Shown: one piece after another, positions 61,026 to 64,000 of the stretch
How positions within the stretch are numbered: the first letter of the stretch is position 1
How the letters are laid out: every line of letters begins with the position of its first letter
Assembly (NCBI RefSeq): GCF_007741475.1
Contig: NZ_CP036261.1
Coordinates: 1,612,001 to 1,676,000 of the forward strand
Direction of reading: 5' to 3'
DNA: 64,000 nucleotides
Source of the DNA: Rosistilla ulvae
Lineage (GTDB): Bacteria > Planctomycetota > Planctomycetia > Pirellulales > Pirellulaceae
The notes under the pieces: generated by a model
The model's database searches: none
The model's input: the letters and a program-made list of their open reading frames with translations, nothing else
What the model was told of the DNA's origin: nothing
Translations under genes and position numbers: made by a program

Positions 61026-62120
61026 CTAATCTTTAAACGCTCGCACGCGGTGGTTGATCGTGTCGCCGATATAGACGACTCCCGCCGCATTGACACAGAT
61101 TCCATGAGGCCGGTCCAGTTGAGCTTCGGTCGCTGCCTCGCCGTCACCTGCTCCGCCGCGATGCTTTGGCCCTTTGCCCGCGATCGTGGTGATCACGTTC
61201 TTCTTCAGATCGATCTTGCGAATCGTTTGGTTTTCGGTGTCGACCACGACGACGTTTCCATCGGGATCGACAGCGACTCCCTTGGGCCCGTTGAAGGTCG
61301 CTTGCAACGGATCGCCGCCGTCGCCGCTGAAGCCCGATTTTCCGGTCCCCGCGACGTGCGAGAGCTGTTGCGTCGGCAGATCCAACCGCCACACGCTGTG
61401 TCCTTCACGCAGCGCGATCCACAGCGTATCGCCATCGATAAACAGAGCTCGCGGCCCAACCATCGAACTGCTTGCGTCCGCCTTGCCCGCCTTGGGCAGC
61501 TGCTTTTTGCCGTTGCCGATAAAGGTATCGACGACGCCCGATTCAAGATCGATGCGGCGAACCCGGTGGTTGCCGATATCGGCCACGTACAAGCCGCCAC
61601 GGTGATCCAACGCGATGCTGTGCGGACGCGAGAACATCGCCTCGGTTGCCGGGCCGCCATCCCCCGAAAAACCTTGCTTCCCCGTTCCCGCGATCGTTTC
61701 GATCTTGCCCGTCTTGGCGTCGACGCGGCGGATCACGTGATTCATCATCTCGACGAAATACATGTTGCCGTCGTGGTCGAAGCGAACTTCGTACGGTTCG
61801 TTTAAATTGGCTTCGGTCGCCAGTCCGCCATCGCCGCTGTAGCCTTTGTCGCCGGTCCCGGCGACGGTGGTCAGTTGCCCCGTTTTGCGATCCAGTCGCA
61901 GCACGCGGTGGTTGCGAACCTCGGTGATGTAGAGTGCATCGTCGGGGCCAATTTCGACGCCGAAGGGATCGCCGACGTTCACCTGCGTGGCGACGCCAGA
62001 GTTTCCGTTGTTCGAAGGATCACCGGTTCCCGCGACGGTTTGAATGTCGCCACCGCGAGCGGTTGCGGAAGTCAAACAAACGGCGATTGCCAAACACGTG
62101 CACCAACGGAATCGTTTCAT
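61026..62120 (-). CDS. Secreted NHL-repeat protein
   Basis: A 364-residue protein with a signal peptide (CTCLAIAVCLTSATARGG), then about six NHL beta-propeller repeats, each with an IxTVAGTGxxGxxGDGGxA-type segment (TVAGTGDKGYSGDGG, IAGTGKQGFSGDGGP, VAGTGKSGFSGDGGD) and an ALYITEVRNHRVLRLD-type segment (YVADIGNHRVRRID, YIGDTINHRVRAF). It is a six-bladed propeller, probably periplasmic or surface exposed, of a kind that is common in planctomycetes and of unknown binding partner. The downstream region carries remnants of a duplicated C-terminus. Confidence 0.88.
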   Translation of the reverse strand: MKRFRWCTCLAIAVCLTSATARGGDIQTVAGTGDPSNNGNSGVATQVNVGDPFGVEIGPDDALYITEVRNHRVLRLDRKTGQLTTVAGTGDKGYSGDGGLATEANLNEPYEVRFDHDGNMYFVEMMNHVIRRVDAKTGKIETIAGTGKQGFSGDGGPATEAMFSRPHSIALDHRGGLYVADIGNHRVRRIDLESGVVDTFIGNGKKQLPKAGKADASSSMVGPRALFIDGDTLWIALREGHSVWRLDLPTQQLSHVAGTGKSGFSGDGGDPLQATFNGPKGVAVDPDGNVVVVDTENQTIRKIDLKKNVITTIAGKGPKHRGGAGDGEAATEAQLDRPHGICVNAAGVVYIGDTINHRVRAFKD

Positions 62121-62198
62121 GGAGGGGCCTGCTGCAAATTCAAGGGTTCGTGGTTTTGGGAGTCGGCCGTCCCCATTGGGGGCACGGCGGCGTATCGC

Positions 62199-62702
62199 CT
62201 ATCGTCGTCGCATCGCGCGAGCAAGTCCACGGTCGGTATCGCGTTTTTTCAAAGTCTCGCGTTTGTCGTGCAGCTTCTTGCCGCGGACCAGACCGATCAC
62301 GCATTTCGCGATCCCGCGTTCGTTGAAGAAGACGCGCAGCGGGACGATCGTGACGCCCCGTTCCTTCGCCTTGCCGCTCACTTTGTCCAATTCGCGGCTG
62401 TGAACCAGCAGCTTTCGCGGCCGCCGCGGGTCGTGGTTCCACAAGCCAGCGTTGGAGTAGTGCCCGATGTCGGCCCCTATCAACCAGAGTTCGCCCCCTT
62501 GGATCCGGCCATACGCTTCGTCGAGCGAGAGTTTTCCGTCGCGCATCGATTTCACTTCGCTACCGACCAGCACCATCCCGCACTCGAGCGTTTCGAAGAT
62601 CTCGTACTGATGTTTCGCCTTCCGGTTCTCGGCGACGTTTTTGGGGGGCGGCGGCTTCTTGCCCGATTTCGCCTTCGATTTCTGCTGTTTTTTCTTCGCC
62701 AC
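62199..62702 (-). CDS. smpB: SsrA-binding protein SmpB
   Basis: A 167-residue RNA-binding protein needed for trans-translation with tmRNA on stalled ribosomes. Core motifs: NRKAKHQYEIFETLECGMVLVGSEVKSMR, with the SEVKS turn, then IGADIGHYSNAGLWNHDPRRPRKLL and the C-terminal tail GKKLHDKRETLKKRDTDR, which threads into the mRNA channel. The N-terminal 22 residues are a Lys-rich extension (AKKKQQKSKAKSGKKPPPP) not present in most SmpB proteins. It starts at a GTG codon with AGGT about ten bases upstream. The tmRNA gene ssrA is not seen in the window. Confidence 0.96.
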   Translation of the reverse strand: MAKKKQQKSKAKSGKKPPPPKNVAENRKAKHQYEIFETLECGMVLVGSEVKSMRDGKLSLDEAYGRIQGGELWLIGADIGHYSNAGLWNHDPRRPRKLLVHSRELDKVSGKAKERGVTIVPLRVFFNERGIAKCVIGLVRGKKLHDKRETLKKRDTDRGLARAMRRR

Positions 62703-62795
62703 GTGCTCTACCTGTTGAATGTTGCAATGCGAATTCTACAACACAAACAGACCGCCGGCGAAGGGGAGGCCGTTTGTCGGCGGGCTTGACGGCGA

Positions 62796-63617
62796 TCAGA
62801 CGCTTGCGTCGCGCGGCTGCCAAACCAAAATCTCTCCCTTGCCGCGAACCGATCCGTCGCCACAGTACCTCGCGTACCCGCCCTCTTCGCTGCGATAGGG
62901 GATCTCGATCCCGAAGCCTTGCAGGTGTCGCGCGTACAGATTCAAGAACGTCGGATTGTAATCGGTCGAATAGCGATGGGTTGCCAGCGTCGCCACCGGT
63001 TGCAGCGACACGATCGTTCCTCGCCGCATCCAAGCTCCGCACCGCGCTGCGGCGCCACCTCGCAATACGATCGTCCCTCCTTTCATCTGCAGTCCGGCAA
63101 GCTCTCCCGCCTGACCACCGACGACGATCAAACCGCGTCGCATCCGCAGACCGATCTCCGATCCAACGGTTCCGTCGACGAGGATCGTTCCGTTCTTCAT
63201 CCCGGTCAGGCTCCCCACGTAAGCGCCGCCGACGCGATCACCCGCATTGCCGCCGATGTGAATCTCACCGCCAATCATCTCTGCACCGGCCCAGTCGCCA
63301 GCGTCTCCGTCGACGGTGATCTTGCCGCCCGACATCGACGCTCCCAGGTGCATGCCAACGTCGCCGCGGATCGCGAGCGTGCCGTGAGTCATCCGGCTGC
63401 CGATCTGCTGGACCTTGCGGAGGTCCCCTTCGATCTGCAGTTCGTCCGCTCCCTCGCCTTGCACGTCGAAGAAATCATCGACGCGGCAACGTCGGCGTCC
63501 GTGCAGGATCTCAATCGCGCAGATCGCATCGTGCGACAGACCGCTCAGCCCGTCGGGCGACAGTCGATCGGCTTGCAGCGGCACCTTCGGCTGGCGTTTC
63601 AGTTTTAAACGGATCAT
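62796..63617 (-). CDS. fhcC: Formyltransferase/hydrolase complex subunit C (FhcC/FwdC-like)
   Basis: 273 residues from the ATG at 63617, whose start overlaps the fhcA stop (ATGA). It is a right-handed beta-helix protein homologous to subunit C of formylmethanofuran dehydrogenase and of the bacterial formyltransferase/hydrolase complex, which releases formate from formyl-methanofuran analogues in C1 metabolism. The repeat pattern is G-x-x-G-x-x-x-G-x-x-M-x-x-G-x-I-x-V-x-G, e.g. GDVGMHLGASMSGGKITVDG, GDWAGAEMIGGEIHIGG and GSEIGLRMRRGLIVVGG. Planctomycetes use this complex in tetrahydromethanopterin-dependent pathways. Subunits B and D are not in the window. Confidence 0.9.
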   Translation of the reverse strand: MIRLKLKRQPKVPLQADRLSPDGLSGLSHDAICAIEILHGRRRCRVDDFFDVQGEGADELQIEGDLRKVQQIGSRMTHGTLAIRGDVGMHLGASMSGGKITVDGDAGDWAGAEMIGGEIHIGGNAGDRVGGAYVGSLTGMKNGTILVDGTVGSEIGLRMRRGLIVVGGQAGELAGLQMKGGTIVLRGGAAARCGAWMRRGTIVSLQPVATLATHRYSTDYNPTFLNLYARHLQGFGIEIPYRSEEGGYARYCGDGSVRGKGEILVWQPRDASV

Positions 63618-64000
63618 GGATTTGCGTCGCAGTCGTGCACTTCGGGCTGTTCGATTCCGCTGATGTCGACGGGATAGTTTTCGAACGCCAGCGAATAACA
63701 ATCCTCAAACCGCGGTCGCAAGAAGGCGTCGGTGTCGGGATTGTATTGCGGTTTGGAGATGAACTGCTGCCCTTCGGGCGTCTCGCGAATGTCGCCATCG
63801 TCGATCACGATCTCTCCCGCTTTGATCACGTACCGCGGGTGGCCAAACATCCGGGCGATATCTTTGTCGGCGCGATAGATCACCAGGTCGGCATCTTTGC
63901 CGATTCCAAGATTCCCCTTCTGAGCGAGCCCCAATGCGCGGGCCGGTCCGGCGGATGTGATCGTTGCGATTTCGTAAAGCGTGTACTCACGCGTCAGTTC
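63614..64000 (-). CDS. fhcA: Formyltransferase/hydrolase complex subunit A (FhcA/FwdA-like), C-terminal part
   Basis: Only the last 128 residues are in the window; the gene continues past 64000. The sequence ELTREYTLYEIATITSAGPA (just before RALGL) and NLGIGKDADLVIYRADKD is typical of the end of amidohydrolase-type FwdA/FhcA subunits, which carry the metal-dependent hydrolase site. The segment MFGHPRYVIKAGEIVIDDG closes the composite domain. Its stop codon overlaps the fhcC start, so the two are translationally coupled. Confidence 0.88.
   Translation of the reverse strand, partial: ELTREYTLYEIATITSAGPARALGLAQKGNLGIGKDADLVIYRADKDIARMFGHPRYVIKAGEIVIDDGDIRETPEGQQFISKPQYNPDTDAFLRPRFEDCYSLAFENYPVDISGIEQPEVHDCDANP

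Overview
The window reads as the chromosome of a planctomycete, most likely a Pirellulales (Rhodopirellula/Rosistilla-like) bacterium. The evidence is: a fused aroD-aroE gene; a DUF1559 pilin-like protein with the H-x9-DG tail; an extracellular protein combining the 'ERLECRRLLA' leader, a zincin, Calx-beta-like repeats and a dockerin; many Ser/Thr kinases and small lipoproteins; and fhcA/fhcC genes of tetrahydromethanopterin-linked C1 metabolism. Base composition is moderately GC-rich and coding density is high. No rRNA, tRNA or CRISPR array was recognised.

Layout. 0.1-5.2 kb: aroDE, a PQQ-type propeller protein, and a two-gene operon of a HemW-like radical SAM protein lacking the HemW haem motif and a GcvH-like lipoyl protein. 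5.3-10 kb: an outer-membrane-type protein and a large orphan secretin. 10.4-16.4 kb: DJ-1/PfpI protein, ABC-F ATPase, a kinase, and a NitT/TauT-type ATPase-permease pair with no binding protein. 16.8-23.7 kb: a probable catabolic locus (lipoprotein, BASS-type transporter, GH32/43-like secreted protein, DUF1559 protein) divergent from a XylR-like AraC regulator. 23.7-27 kb: RdgC-like protein, FetB-like permease, TauE/SafE permease. 27.06-28.60 kb: an intact IS4-family (Tn5/IS50-like) insertion sequence with 19-bp ends and an 11-bp target duplication, sitting inside an older palindrome. 28.9-31.6 kb: a three-gene operon with two DUF3299 proteins. 31.9-36.8 kb: a compact redox operon (double cNMP-binding/four-cluster ferredoxin fusion, cytochrome b, decahaem cytochrome c). 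36.95-37.49 kb: three tandem copies of a ~181-bp nested inverted-repeat element. 37.6-42.5 kb: flhA-flhF-orf-fliA flagellar cluster without flhG. 42.8-52.3 kb: a kinase with a truncated ATPase tail, then a TolC-like protein divergent from an operon of three adaptor-type proteins, the last being a PqqD-M50 peptidase-HlyD fusion. 52.8-57.5 kb: an ABC ATPase with degenerate motifs, folP, two lipoproteins, agmatine deiminase. 57.7-64 kb: secreted zincin/dockerin protein, histidine kinase, NHL protein with a vestigial duplicated tail, smpB, fhcC and the 3' end of fhcA.

Best candidates for undescribed biology are the TolC/GAF-HlyD/HlyD/PqqD-M50-HlyD cluster, which has no visible ATPase or RND motor; the cyclic-nucleotide-linked ferredoxin/decahaem redox operon; the radical SAM plus lipoyl-protein pair; and the nested repeat array at 37 kb.
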